A stretch of DNA of 64,000 nt from Bacillota bacterium. Lineage in GTDB: Bacteria; Bacillota; Clostridia; Acetivibrionales; DSM-1351. Location: NCBI GenBank assembly GCA_023400235.1, contig JAEXFI010000025.1, forward strand, positions 1 to 64,000, read 5' to 3'. The position numbers and the translations under genes were made by a program. A model generated the notes under the pieces. That model did no database searches. It was not told the origin of the DNA and worked only from the letters and a program-made list of their open reading frames with translations. This document shows, piece after piece, positions 17,548 to 27,270 of the stretch. The stretch's first letter is position 1. Each line of letters starts with the position of its first letter.

Positions 17548-19263
17548 ATGGAAAACAGTTTTAATAATTTAGGAATTACAGAACCAATATTGAAAGCTCT
17601 GGAGGAAATGGGTTTTCAAACTCCCACCGAAGTTCAGAGCAGAGCAATACCTCATATTTTAAACAAGGAAGACCTCATTGTCATGTCAAAGACCGGAAGC
17701 GGTAAAACAGCAGTATTCGGGGTTTCCATGCTGCAAATGACAGATCCCTCTTCCGACGGCCCCCAGGGTCTTATACTTACGCCGGTCCGTGAACTGGCAG
17801 TCCAGGTGGACAACGATATTAAGAAAATGGCAAAGCACCTGTCTCACAGAACAACGGCGGTATATGGACAGCACAGCCTGCCGGGTGAGGTTCAGGATCT
17901 GAAAAAGGGTGTAACCATAGTTACCGGCACACCTGGAAGAGTCTTTGACCACATACAGCACGGCAATTTGGTCACCAAAAACATCCGCTTTCTGGTACTG
18001 GATGAAGCAGACAGAATGCTGGACATGGGCTTTCTGGATCAGGTTAAGAGAATTGTCCGCACCGTTCCAAAGGACAGGATAACCCTGCTTTTTTCTGCCA
18101 CCATGCCTTCTGAAATACAAAGAATCTGCAGAGAATACATGAAAAATCCCCTGACTGTTGAAATAGAGTCTCAGACAAAAACTGTAGATTCCATACAGCA
18201 GGAATATTATAGAGTTCAGCAAAATGAAAAACGTACTCAGCTCAACAGGCTGCTTATTATTGAACAGCCCGAAAGCTGTATGATTTTTTGCAATACCAGG
18301 ATGGGAGTTGACCGTGTTCAGAGCTTCCTGACAAAGCAGGGATATGCTTCGGAGTCGCTACACGGCGATATCCCCCAGGGCAAGCGGACGAAAACCATCC
18401 AGCAGTTCAAGCAGGGCGAATTCCATATACTGGTAGCTACTGATGTTGCTGCAAGAGGCATTCATATTGAAAATCTGTCTCTTGTCATAAACTACGACGT
18501 CCCTGTGGAGAAGGACAGCTATGTACACAGGATAGGCCGTACCGGCAGGGCAGGCAATGGAGGAAAAGCACTGTCCCTGGTTACCAGCGATGATATTATG
18601 ACCCTTTATGAGATTGAAGAACACATAGGTGCCATGATACCAGAATCCGAGCTGCCACAGGAAGAGCTCTTCAAGCAGCGCATGGCTGAGGCTGGCGATT
18701 GGCTGCTTGCCAATGCACTTAAAGCAAAACCTGCAGGTGCCAAGTCCCCAAGGGCTGTCTCAGGGTCTGCCGACAAAGGCGGACGCAAGTCGGTCTCCGG
18801 CAGCAGGTCCCCAGCCAGTGGGAAAGCTACAAAGCCGGGTGAAAAGCACAAGGATAACAGGGCTCCTGGCAAGCCTTCCGGCAAACCCGGAAGTATCGGC
18901 AAGGATTTCAGCAAACCTGGAAGTACCGGCAAGGATTTCAGCAAATCCGGAAGTACCGGCAGGGATTCCCAAAACAAAAGCGCTTCTTCAGGCAACAGCA
19001 ATAAGGATGCGGTCCGGCAGAAGCAAGGTACCATTAATCCGCCCAGGCAGAAACCCGCAGGTGAACGGAAGCCCAACAGCGGTAAAGCGCATTTTGACAG
19101 AAGGAACTATGGGGCCTCCACGAAAACCGCCAATACAGGCAGGCCGGCTCCGGAGAAGACCACCTCCACTGTTGCTGCTTCTGCTTCTCCATCAGTACCT
19201 GTCTCACAGCAAAAGAAGAAACCCTTCTTAAGGAGACTGATGGAAAACATCTTCGGCAAGTAG
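17548..19263 (+). CDS. DEAD-box ATP-dependent RNA helicase with long basic tail
   Basis: A 571-residue helicase. Motifs in order: Q motif (TEVQSRAIP), I (SKTGSGKTA), Ia (PVRELAVQ), Ib (TPGR), II (LDEADRM), III (FSATM), IV (MIFCNTR), V (ATDVAARGIHI) and VI (HRIGRTGRAG). The core ends near residue 380. The remaining 190 residues are low-complexity, Lys/Gly/Ser/Pro rich and probably bind RNA non-specifically. They include a 10-residue unit (GKDFSKPGST type) repeated three times. This is the CshA/DeaD-like class used in ribosome assembly and cold adaptation; the exact role is inferred. Monocistronic, with its own promoter and terminator. Confidence 0.93.
   Translation: MENSFNNLGITEPILKALEEMGFQTPTEVQSRAIPHILNKEDLIVMSKTGSGKTAVFGVSMLQMTDPSSDGPQGLILTPVRELAVQVDNDIKKMAKHLSHRTTAVYGQHSLPGEVQDLKKGVTIVTGTPGRVFDHIQHGNLVTKNIRFLVLDEADRMLDMGFLDQVKRIVRTVPKDRITLLFSATMPSEIQRICREYMKNPLTVEIESQTKTVDSIQQEYYRVQQNEKRTQLNRLLIIEQPESCMIFCNTRMGVDRVQSFLTKQGYASESLHGDIPQGKRTKTIQQFKQGEFHILVATDVAARGIHIENLSLVINYDVPVEKDSYVHRIGRTGRAGNGGKALSLVTSDDIMTLYEIEEHIGAMIPESELPQEELFKQRMAEAGDWLLANALKAKPAGAKSPRAVSGSADKGGRKSVSGSRSPASGKATKPGEKHKDNRAPGKPSGKPGSIGKDFSKPGSTGKDFSKSGSTGRDSQNKSASSGNSNKDAVRQKQGTINPPRQKPAGERKPNSGKAHFDRRNYGASTKTANTGRPAPEKTTSTVAASASPSVPVSQQKKKPFLRRLMENIFGK
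18881..18970 (+). repeat. Three 30-bp tandem repeats inside the helicase tail
   Basis: Units 18881-18910, 18911-18940 and 18941-18970 differ at only a few bases. Each encodes ten residues, so the reading frame is kept whatever the copy number. Slippage could make this length variable between strains. Confidence 0.85.
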
Positions 19264-19281
19264 TTTACAATATAAAATATT

Positions 19282-19328
19282 AAGGCTGATAAAACATCTA
19301 TTACAAAATGTCTTATCAGCCTTTTATA
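19282..19328 (+). terminator. Terminator of the helicase gene
   Basis: AAGGCTGATAA (19282-19292) pairs perfectly with TTATCAGCCTT (19313-19323), with a T-rich tail. The next gene is convergent, so it may serve both directions. Confidence 0.8.
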
Positions 19329-19380
19329 GTTTTCACTATTTCACAACCCGACCATTAAAGTATTTAGTTATTTAAGTTTT

Positions 19381-19962
19381 TCATAATTTATTGCATTTAA
19401 GCTTATGGATAAACTGCTCTCCGAGAAGCTGGTAATATATTTCATACATTATGCCATTAATTCTTTCGTTTACTTCCGAAAGGGGAGTACTGCACTGGAA
19501 CACCATGAGATGCATGGGAACATCCCAGATTACATAATCTATCCCTGGTACAAGGCTAAACCCGGCACGGCTGTAGAATTCCATTCTCTTTTCACGTATT
19601 CCGGCATCCTCCAGATGCAAAGCGTCCTCAGCCTTCTCCACCTCTACAATTATACCGCTTGACCGGGAATACATTTCCTTCAGCTTCTCAAGAAATACCG
19701 TTCCGATTCCCGTCGCCCTATACCCTTTATACACTGCAAAAAAGCTTATAAGCACAAACCCGTTTTCAGGCCCTTCGGCACAAATTGAATAGGCCGCATC
19801 CCTGCCGTCGTGTACCAGAATCCACCCCTTTTGGATATTGGCCTCAAGCTGCTTGTACAGCTTGTCAAAGGGCGGGTACTCACCTTGCGCAAAATCTTCG
19901 GTTATACGTTTATAAATGTCCTTAAGCTCTGATAAGTGCATATTTCTGATTGCAGTTTTCAT
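19381..19962 (-). CDS. GNAT-family N-acetyltransferase
   Basis: A 193-residue protein with the GNAT fold signature. The acetyl-CoA loop is degenerate but recognisable in KGYRATGIGTVFLEKLKEMY (R-x-x-G-I-G-T), preceded by the strand FVLISFFAVY. The later segment REKRMEFYSRAGFSLV is the usual C-terminal part, in which Tyr may act as general acid. Substrate is unknown. It lies downstream of the acyl-CoA synthetase gene on the same strand; a 7-bp inverted repeat (19998-20004 with 20048-20054) between them may partly separate them. Confidence 0.8.
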   Translation of the reverse strand: MKTAIRNMHLSELKDIYKRITEDFAQGEYPPFDKLYKQLEANIQKGWILVHDGRDAAYSICAEGPENGFVLISFFAVYKGYRATGIGTVFLEKLKEMYSRSSGIIVEVEKAEDALHLEDAGIREKRMEFYSRAGFSLVPGIDYVIWDVPMHLMVFQCSTPLSEVNERINGIMYEIYYQLLGEQFIHKLKCNKL

Positions 19963-20071
19963 CTATACATATCCTTTAGCAATATTTTATTTGTACGCCG
20001 GACAGCACTGTCCTGCACACTGTCATCAAAAGCAGCTCTTATTAAGATGTCCGGTATTTTAGCATTTCATT

Positions 20072-21709
20072 CTATTTTATCTCGTTCTGAGCGGCTACAA
20101 GACTTGCAGCACCAAACCTTTCTCTCAGCCTGGGCTTTTCAATTTTCCCTGTAGGATTCCGAGGCACCGTATCGAAAATAACCTTTTTGGGGCGCTTGTA
20201 ACGCGGCATGGAGGCACAGAAGGCCTCTATCTCCTGATCGGTACAGGTGCATCCCGGTTTCAGTTCAATAATGGCTGCGGCGATTTCACCCTGGCGTTTA
20301 TCCTGCAGACCGATTACCGCCACATCCTTTATGGCCTTATGCGCTCTTAAGAAGTCTTCAATCTGTACAGGATATATGTTTTCTCCGCCGCTTATGATAA
20401 CATCCTTTTTTCTGTCAACAAGATATATAAAGCCTTCCTCATCCATTCTGGCCATATCTCCTGTAAACAGCCAGTCCTCCTTCAGTACCGCTGCAGTAGC
20501 CTCCCGGTCATTGAAGTAACACTTCATCACTCCCGGCCCCTTGACAGCCAGTTCCCCCACCTGCCCCTGTGAAACAGGGCTGCCGGCTTCATCTGTAATT
20601 TTTACCTCCCAGTTGTAGCCCGGTATGCCTATGGCTCCCACCTTATGTATGTTTTCCACTCCCAGATGGACACATCCCGGCCCGATAGACTCACTGAGGC
20701 CATAGTTTGTATCATATTGATGGTGAGGAAAATATTGTTTCCAGCGCCGAATAAGGCTTGGAGGTACAGGCTGGGCTCCGATGTGCATGAGTCTCCATTG
20801 CGAGAGCTGATAATCCTCAAGCTTTACATCCCCTCTGTCAATTGCGTCAAGAATATCCTGAGCCCAGGGAACCAGCAGCCATACAATGGTTATCTTTTCC
20901 TCGGATACTGTTTTAAGAATCCATTCGGGCTTTATGCCTCTCAGGATGACTGCCCGGCTGCCTGCCAGAAAACTGCCGAACCAGTGCATTTTTGCTCCTG
21001 TATGGTACAGAGGCGGTATGCACAGGAAGTTATCCTCCCTGGTCTGACCGTGGTGGTGGTATTCTGTATAGCAGGCGGACAGCAAACTTCCGTGGGTATG
21101 CAGAATGGCCTTTGGAAAGCCGGTGGTACCTGAGGAAAAATATATTGCCGCATCGTCCTCATCCAACAGTTCAACCTCAGGAGCTTCAGAGGAGCAGTTG
21201 GCCGTGAGCCGGTCATAGTTCTCCGCAAAGGTAGGCCGGTTTTCTCCTGAAAAAAACAAGGTTCCCACCTGGGGTATCTGATCATATATTGCTTCAATTC
21301 TTCCTATAAACTCAGGGCCGAAAACCAGCGCAGAGGTTTCGGACAGTTCCAGGCAATACTTTATCTCCTCTGCAGTATACCGGAAGTTCATAGGAACTGC
21401 CAGCGCACCTGTTTTCAGTATTCCGAAATATATTGGCAGCCACTCCAGACAATTCATCATCAGGATGGCAACCTTTTCACCTTTCTTTATGCCCCGCTTT
21501 AAAAGCAGGTTGGCAAATCTGTTGGCCTTTTCATCAAAGACACGCCAGGTCATATCCCTGCGGTATTCACCTGCAGGATTATTTTCTATGAGTTCGTATT
21601 CCTTCCATATGACATTGTGGCTGTCCTGAAGATCAAGATTTATTTCTGTCAGACATATCTCAGCCCCGTATAGCCGGGCATTCTTGGATAATATTTCTGT
21701 GATAGGCAT
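20072..21709 (-). CDS. Acyl-CoA synthetase/AMP-dependent ligase
   Basis: A 545-residue adenylate-forming enzyme of the ANL superfamily. The P-loop is YFSSGTTGFPKAILH, A5 is NYGLSES, A7 is WLFTGDMA, A8 is YLVDRKKDVIISGGENIYP, and the catalytic Lys is in NPTGKIEK. It should convert a carboxylic acid to its CoA thioester through an acyl-adenylate. The layout is that of the fatty-acid/aryl-acid branch; the acid cannot be named. No NRPS-type carrier domain is present and it is more than 30 kb from the NRPS cluster, so a link is not implied. Confidence 0.9.
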   Translation of the reverse strand: MPITEILSKNARLYGAEICLTEINLDLQDSHNVIWKEYELIENNPAGEYRRDMTWRVFDEKANRFANLLLKRGIKKGEKVAILMMNCLEWLPIYFGILKTGALAVPMNFRYTAEEIKYCLELSETSALVFGPEFIGRIEAIYDQIPQVGTLFFSGENRPTFAENYDRLTANCSSEAPEVELLDEDDAAIYFSSGTTGFPKAILHTHGSLLSACYTEYHHHGQTREDNFLCIPPLYHTGAKMHWFGSFLAGSRAVILRGIKPEWILKTVSEEKITIVWLLVPWAQDILDAIDRGDVKLEDYQLSQWRLMHIGAQPVPPSLIRRWKQYFPHHQYDTNYGLSESIGPGCVHLGVENIHKVGAIGIPGYNWEVKITDEAGSPVSQGQVGELAVKGPGVMKCYFNDREATAAVLKEDWLFTGDMARMDEEGFIYLVDRKKDVIISGGENIYPVQIEDFLRAHKAIKDVAVIGLQDKRQGEIAAAIIELKPGCTCTDQEIEAFCASMPRYKRPKKVIFDTVPRNPTGKIEKPRLRERFGAASLVAAQNEIK

Positions 21710-22258
21710 TTACCGCTTTCCTCCCGTTCTACCATATATACATATAAATATTTGCCGTATTAACCGTACTACTGATTGCAATAAGAGCAAACCCCGACTA
21801 TCGGCTTTCAGCCCATAGTAATCGACTTACAATAAATCAAATAATACGACACTTTATATTATAAAATGAGATATGCTGCTAATCAACACATTATTATCCA
21901 TATACCAATAAAATTCGCTGCGCTCAGTTCTTACAGTGCTTACTGGTGTGAAGTGCAGCAAATTTTCTTGTGTACACACTCAAACTCAGTATTATGGACA
22001 TCTCATCCCTGTTTTAAAATATATAAATTCCTATATTCTTAAAAACGCCCTTCCCTGCAGCCTTAAAATTTTTTTAAGGGCTATTTCCGGGTGGTCTTTT
22101 CAAAAGGCCAGTGTTTTTATAAACTCTACATACTTTTCATAAAAATAAACAAAAATATTAACAGGTGTTTTTAATAAAATAATTAATTGGATAATAATTG
22201 TATTTTCAGCATAAACATATTTCAAATACAAAATTATAAAAACAAGGAGGCACTTATA
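21710..22258 (+). promoter_or_regulatory. Long AT-rich leader region of the BMP operon with stacked hairpins
   Basis: No gene is seen in these 549 bases. CCTTAAA (22061-22067) pairs with TTTAAGG (22073-22079), while the flanking GCCCTT (22047-22052) could instead pair with AAGGGC (22076-22081); the two overlap. Downstream, GGTCTT/AAGGCC (22093-22109) with a TTCAA loop is followed by GTTTTTA and resembles a leader terminator. No known riboswitch class was recognised, including purine. The AAGGAGG for the lipoprotein gene is at 22244-22250. Confidence 0.4.
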
Positions 22259-23410
22259 ATGAAAAAGATATTAGCAATAGTAATGGCTCTTATCATGGTA
22301 TGCGTCATGCTTGCAGCCTGCGGCTCCAACACGGGCTCAAAAAACAGCAGCGGTTTTGAAATCGCTTTGATTACGGACAAGGGGAACATTGACGACAAGT
22401 CCTTCAATCAGGGTTCCTGGGAAGGCGTCGTTAAGTTTGCGGAAGAAAACAAGGTACCCTACAAGTATTACAAGCCTGAGGAAGCAACTGATGCAGGCTA
22501 TCTGTCCTCCATCGATCTGGCTGTGACCGGAGGAGCAAAAGTCATAGTAACTCCTGGATTTCTGTTTGAGGTCCCGGTCTATGAGGCTCAGACAAAATAC
22601 CCCAACGTGAAATTCATACTTCTGGACGGAGCTCCACATAAGGCAAAAGATTTTACACCAGACATCAAGGCAAATGTAGCCAGTATAAAATATGCCGAGC
22701 AGGAGCCGGGCTATCTGGCAGGGTATGCCGCTGTCACGGATGGCATGACCAAGCTGGGCTTTATGGGCGGTATGGCGGTTCCTGCCGTTCAGGCCTACGG
22801 TTATGGCTTCCTCCAGGGAGCAGAGGCTGCCGCCTTAAAATCAGGCCGGGGCGACGGCTCCATTGCCGTTACCTACCACTATACCGGAGACTTTGCTGAA
22901 ACCGATACAAACAAGGCCACAGCCAAGACCATGTATCAGGAAGGCACCGAGGTAATATTCGCCTGCGGAGGTCCCGTGGGCAAGAGTGTAATGTCTGCTG
23001 CAAAAGAGGCAGGTAAAAAGGTTATCGGTGTGGATGTGGATCAGCGCTATGACAGCGATACGGTTATAACCTCTGCCATGAAGGAGCTGGGAGGTTCAGT
23101 CTTACAGGTGCTTTCAGCCATATACAAGGACAACAAATGGGACTCTTTTTCAGGAAAAACTACCGTCTTTGATTCCAAAAACAATGGTATCGGTCTGCCC
23201 ACGGTAGTGCTTGGAGATGATAAGGCAGATGCCTTTGACAGGTTAAAAACCTTTAAAAAAGCTGACTATGAAGCTGTGCTCGCAACTCTCAAGGATGGCT
23301 CCGTGAAGCCGCTGAGCACCATCAAGGTTGCTGCGGAAACCGGTTATGCAACCTCAGCCGAGCTCACATCACAATTAGCTCTAAAAAAGGTCAAGGTTAC
23401 AGTAAGATAG
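22259..23410 (+). CDS. BMP-family (Med/BmpA) nucleoside-binding lipoprotein
   Basis: Substrate-binding protein of about 383 residues. The signal peptide MKKILAIVMALIMVCVMLAAC carries a lipobox Cys near residue 21 (last residue omitted from that run is the following Gly). The mature part begins IALITDKGNIDDKSFNQGSW, the hallmark of the BMP family, which binds purine nucleosides such as guanosine or inosine. VFACGGPVGKSVMSAA and VIGVDVDQ are further family motifs. The ATG at 22259 follows AAGGAGG by 8 bases; the upstream in-frame start at 22187 has none. It is first in a four-gene importer operon and is followed by a strong hairpin that probably raises its level above the membrane subunits. Confidence 0.9.
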   Translation: MKKILAIVMALIMVCVMLAACGSNTGSKNSSGFEIALITDKGNIDDKSFNQGSWEGVVKFAEENKVPYKYYKPEEATDAGYLSSIDLAVTGGAKVIVTPGFLFEVPVYEAQTKYPNVKFILLDGAPHKAKDFTPDIKANVASIKYAEQEPGYLAGYAAVTDGMTKLGFMGGMAVPAVQAYGYGFLQGAEAAALKSGRGDGSIAVTYHYTGDFAETDTNKATAKTMYQEGTEVIFACGGPVGKSVMSAAKEAGKKVIGVDVDQRYDSDTVITSAMKELGGSVLQVLSAIYKDNKWDSFSGKTTVFDSKNNGIGLPTVVLGDDKADAFDRLKTFKKADYEAVLATLKDGSVKPLSTIKVAAETGYATSAELTSQLALKKVKVTVR

Positions 23411-23453
23411 CAGCTATTAAAACAGGTTGACCCCATCTATATATGCATGCCCT

Positions 23454-23488
23454 TTAACGGGGAAGGGATAACCCTTCCCCGTTAATTT
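23454..23488 (+). terminator. Strong intra-operon hairpin after the lipoprotein gene
   Basis: TTAACGGGGAAGGG (23454-23467) and CCCTTCCCCGTTAA (23472-23485) form a perfect 14-bp stem with a 4-base loop, then only three T. Partial termination or 3'-end stabilisation after the binding-protein gene is typical of ABC importer operons. Confidence 0.75.
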
Positions 23489-23570
23489 GCTTATTACAGG
23501 CAGCTATGTTTAAGAGGGTCCGGCACTTTGATTTATATGCGCACTGCACGCAGAGGGGGAGCACAGACCT

Positions 23571-25115
23571 ATGGAAGAATATATTATTGAAATGCTCGAT
23601 ATAACAAAAGAATTTCCGGGAATCCTGGCTAATGACAATGTCACTCTGCAGCTGAAAAAAGGTGAGATTCATGCATTACTGGGAGAAAACGGCGCAGGAA
23701 AATCCACTCTCATGAGTATACTTTTCGGTTTGTATCAGGCTGAGAAAGGTGAAATCCGTATGAACGGGAGGCCCGTTAAAATCAATAATCCAAACGATGC
23801 CAATTCACTTGGCATCGGCATGGTACATCAGCATTTCAAGCTGGTTGAAATATTCACGGTACTGGAAAACATCATTCTAGGTGTTGAACCCAGCAGGGCA
23901 GGCTTTCTTCGAAAGCCGGAAGCCCGGGAAAAAGTAAAAAGGCTCAGTGAAAAATACGGCCTTAAGGTTAATCCCGACGCCCTGATTGAAAAAATTTCAG
24001 TGGGCATGCAGCAGCGGGTTGAGATATTAAAAATGCTTTACCGTGAGAACGATATCCTAATTTTTGATGAGCCCACCGCCGTACTTACTCCTCAGGAAAT
24101 TGAAGAGCTTATGGAAATAATGCGGGGGTTCGCCAGAGAAGGAAAATCAATACTGTTTATAACTCATAAACTAAATGAAATCATGGCTGTAGCCGACCGC
24201 TGTACGGTTTTGTGGAAGGGCCGCTGCAAGGGCACCGTCGCTGTGGCTGATACCTCCAAGGAGGAGCTTTCAAAAATGATGGTAGGCCGCCAGGTTTCCT
24301 TCAAGGTTCATAAGAAGGAGGCCCGGCCAGGTCCTGTGGTGCTTTCAGTGAAAAATGTCACCATTGCCTCAGAGACACATAAGAATAATGCGGTAAAAGA
24401 TGTGTCCTTTGACGTACGGGCAGGTGAAATAGTCTGTCTGGCAGGAATAGACGGCAATGGCCAGACGGAATTTGTGGCAGGTCTTACAGGCCTTCAAAGA
24501 CTTGTCAGCGGAAGTATTACTCTATGCGGAAGAAATATCACCAGGGCGTCCATAAGAAGCCGTTCCAAATGGGGTATGAGCCACATTCCCGAGGATCGTC
24601 ACAAGCACGGACTGGTGCTGGACTATACCCTTGAAGAGAATATGGTCATACAGAGGTATTGGGAGTCCGGCTTCCAGACCGCAGGCTTCATAAGGAATGA
24701 AGCCGTGCGCGCCTATTCGGAAAAGCTTATCCGGCAATATGACGTCCGAAGCGGACAAGGCCCCGAAACAATAGTGAGAAGCATGTCAGGGGGAAACCAA
24801 CAGAAGGCCATTATTGCTCGTGAGCTTGACAAGCAGCACCAACTGCTGGTGGCGGTTCAGCCAACCAGGGGTCTGGATGTGGGAGCTATAGAATACATTC
24901 ACAAGCAGCTTGTTGCAACCCGTGACTCGGGAAAAGCGGTACTTCTGGTATCCCTGGAGCTGGAGGAGGTAATGAACGTCAGTGACCGCATCCTTGTGAT
25001 GTTTGAAGGTGAAATAGCAGGAGAGCTGGACCCCCGGTCAACTACGGTCCAGGAGCTGGGTCTTTACATGTCTGGAGCAAAACGTAACACTGTAAAGGAG
25101 ATGGAAAATGCGTAA
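23571..25115 (+). CDS. Nucleoside ABC importer ATPase (tandem ABC domains)
   Basis: A 514-residue protein with two fused ATPase domains, as in RbsA and NupO. The first has Walker A GENGAGKST, signature VGMQQRVEI and Walker B ILIFDEPTAVLTP. The second has the degenerate P-loop GIDGNGQTE, signature SMSGGNQQKAI and, in the Walker B position, LLVAVQPTRGLD. A degenerate second site is usual for this family. It powers the two permeases encoded next; its stop region overlaps the first permease gene by 8 bases. Confidence 0.92.
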   Translation: MEEYIIEMLDITKEFPGILANDNVTLQLKKGEIHALLGENGAGKSTLMSILFGLYQAEKGEIRMNGRPVKINNPNDANSLGIGMVHQHFKLVEIFTVLENIILGVEPSRAGFLRKPEAREKVKRLSEKYGLKVNPDALIEKISVGMQQRVEILKMLYRENDILIFDEPTAVLTPQEIEELMEIMRGFAREGKSILFITHKLNEIMAVADRCTVLWKGRCKGTVAVADTSKEELSKMMVGRQVSFKVHKKEARPGPVVLSVKNVTIASETHKNNAVKDVSFDVRAGEIVCLAGIDGNGQTEFVAGLTGLQRLVSGSITLCGRNITRASIRSRSKWGMSHIPEDRHKHGLVLDYTLEENMVIQRYWESGFQTAGFIRNEAVRAYSEKLIRQYDVRSGQGPETIVRSMSGGNQQKAIIARELDKQHQLLVAVQPTRGLDVGAIEYIHKQLVATRDSGKAVLLVSLELEEVMNVSDRILVMFEGEIAGELDPRSTTVQELGLYMSGAKRNTVKEMENA

Positions 25116-26298
25116 CAATACAGTTTCTTCATCCGGAAAATTTGATTTTAAAAGAGTACTGGCAAATAAAGGCTTTTCAGCCTTTACTGCCGCACTTCTG
25201 GCTATATTCCTGGGCCTGATTTTCGGTTTTGCTGTAATGGTCATAGCCAGTCCCGAAAATTCCCTTGCCGGCTTTCAAATGGTTCTCCTGGGAGGGCTTA
25301 AGCGGATAGGTGATGTCTTTTACTTTGCTACTCCCATACTTATGACAGGGCTTGCCGTGGGCTTTGCCTTCAAAATGGGTTTGTTTAACATCGGAGCCTC
25401 CGGCCAGTATACCATGGGAATGTTTTTTGCACTATATGCGGGCTTTATGTGGGATTTGCCCGCCAGCCTCCACTGGGCGGTCTGTGTTCTGGCAGGCATG
25501 GCCGGAGGTATGCTTTGGGGTTTTATTCCCGGCATATTCAAAGCTGTGCTGAATGTTAACGAGGTCATTACCTCCATTATGTTCAACTATATAGGAATGT
25601 ATCTGGTGGACATGCTTGTACAGAGCAACTCAGCCATGTATATTTCCTCCAAGACCAGAACCGCCTACCTGCCGATTTCTGCCCAGCTTCCCTCTCTGGG
25701 GATTAAAAATTCCAGCCTGAACATCTCTTTTATAATAGGTCTTGCAGCCGCCCTTGTCTTATATGTTATTCTGAACAAGACCACCTTTGGCTACGAGCTC
25801 AAGGCCACGGGCTACAACAAGTATGCTGCGGCCTATGCGGGAATGAACGGAAAGCGGAATATAATACTTGCAATGGTTATTGCCGGCGGCATGGCCGGGC
25901 TTGGAGGCGCCTTTGCCATTCTGGCCCCCTCTACCATAGAAGGCAGCAGCATGACCTATGAACCCATAAATATCATCGCTGCCAACGGCTTTAACGGTAT
26001 AGCCGTAGCCCTGCTTGGAAACAGCAGTCCCCTGGGTATAATCTTTTCTGCCCTCTTCATTTCACATATCCAGCGCGGAGGCACACTGGCCAGCCTTTAC
26101 GGCTTCAAGCCGGAAATTATCGACGTGGTTATTGCAGTCATTATATACTTTTCGGCTTTTGCCATGCTGATGAATACCGCTGCCGCAAGGTTTATCAAAC
26201 GGCGCGGAAGGAGCCCGGAGCAAGGAGAGCCTGTTACAGTGGAAGGCACTGCCGGGTTGGACAAATCAATACCTGTAGATGAAAAAGAGGAGGCGTAA
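25108..26298 (+). CDS. Nucleoside ABC importer permease 1
   Basis: A 396-residue membrane subunit of the BPD_transp_2 type (NupP-like). It has about ten hydrophobic segments and the characteristic GLFNIGASGQYTMG and AYAGMNGKRN segments. The C-terminal 40 residues are charged and probably cytoplasmic. The ATG follows AAGGAG by 8 bases and overlaps the ATPase stop by 8 bases. Confidence 0.9.
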   Translation: MRNNTVSSSGKFDFKRVLANKGFSAFTAALLAIFLGLIFGFAVMVIASPENSLAGFQMVLLGGLKRIGDVFYFATPILMTGLAVGFAFKMGLFNIGASGQYTMGMFFALYAGFMWDLPASLHWAVCVLAGMAGGMLWGFIPGIFKAVLNVNEVITSIMFNYIGMYLVDMLVQSNSAMYISSKTRTAYLPISAQLPSLGIKNSSLNISFIIGLAAALVLYVILNKTTFGYELKATGYNKYAAAYAGMNGKRNIILAMVIAGGMAGLGGAFAILAPSTIEGSSMTYEPINIIAANGFNGIAVALLGNSSPLGIIFSALFISHIQRGGTLASLYGFKPEIIDVVIAVIIYFSAFAMLMNTAAARFIKRRGRSPEQGEPVTVEGTAGLDKSIPVDEKEEA

Positions 26299-26301
26299 GG
26301 C

Positions 26302-27267
26302 ATGGATACAATATATTACCTGATTCAAAATACGCTTCCGGTGGCCATTCCGCTGCTTTTGGTAGCTTTGGGCGGTATGTTCAGCGAGCGCAGCGGTGTT
26401 ATCAATATCGCACTGGAGGGTATTATGCTCTTTGGTGCCCTGTTTGGCTGCCTGTCTGTATATCTCGTTCAGGGAAATTCTCTGAATCCACAGTTAATAT
26501 TACTTTTGGGCATGCTGGTCTCAGCCGGGGCAGGGTTTGTATATTCTCTGCTGCTGTCCTTTGCCGCCGTGAATTTAAAGGCAGATCAGACAATTACCGG
26601 AACAGCTCTCAACATGCTGGTTCCCGCTGCCCTGCTGCTCTTTGCAAAAATGTATTTCAACAGCGACGGAATAACCACTGATGTGGATTTTTACATTAAA
26701 GGCATTCCGGGCTTGAAAGACATACCGGTTTTAGGCAGGCTGCTGTTCCAGAATACCTATATAACGGTTTATATAGGTGTGCTGTTCCTGGCCCTTGCCA
26801 CGGTGGTTTTTTACAAGACCAGATTCGGGCTTCGCCTCCGCGCCTGCGGTGAGCATCCCCAGGCTGCGGATTCTGTGGGTATAAACGTATATTTTATGAG
26901 ATATGCAGGCGTAAGTATTTCGGGAATCCTGGGCGGTATGGGAGGCTTTTTCTACGCAGTTGGAGTTATGGATGGAAACATAAACGGACACACAGGTGTA
27001 GCGGGCTTCGGCTTTCTTGCACTGGCTGTAATGATATTCGGACAATGGAAACCCATAAAAATACTGTTTGCAGTGCTTTTTTTCGCCTTCCTTCGTACAC
27101 TGGCCTACTCCATAGCACTTATTCCCTTCCTGTATGCTCTGGACTTAAATCAGACCTTTTACAAAATGCTGCCCTACATTGCAACAATGGTAGTACTGGC
27201 CTTTACCTCCAAAAGATCAAGGGCACCCAAAGCGGAGGGAATTCCCTATGACAAGGGACAGCGGTAA
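26302..27267 (+). CDS. Nucleoside ABC importer permease 2
   Basis: A 321-residue membrane subunit of the same BPD_transp_2 family (NupQ-like). GMFSERSGVINIALEGIMLF near the N-terminus is typical, as is GEHPQAADSVGINV. It would pair with permease 1. GAGGAGG precedes the ATG. It ends only 3 bases from the stop of the convergent DUF454 gene, so there is no room for a separate terminator. Confidence 0.9.
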   Translation: MDTIYYLIQNTLPVAIPLLLVALGGMFSERSGVINIALEGIMLFGALFGCLSVYLVQGNSLNPQLILLLGMLVSAGAGFVYSLLLSFAAVNLKADQTITGTALNMLVPAALLLFAKMYFNSDGITTDVDFYIKGIPGLKDIPVLGRLLFQNTYITVYIGVLFLALATVVFYKTRFGLRLRACGEHPQAADSVGINVYFMRYAGVSISGILGGMGGFFYAVGVMDGNINGHTGVAGFGFLALAVMIFGQWKPIKILFAVLFFAFLRTLAYSIALIPFLYALDLNQTFYKMLPYIATMVVLAFTSKRSRAPKAEGIPYDKGQR

Positions 27268-27270
27268 GCC

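Noticed and set aside
18606..19076. 156-codon minus-strand frame within the helicase tail
   Set aside because: A shadow created by the repetitive, biased tail of the plus-strand gene.
20072..21709. Acyl-CoA synthetase as part of the NRPS/PKS cluster
   Set aside because: More than 30 kb away with many unrelated genes between.
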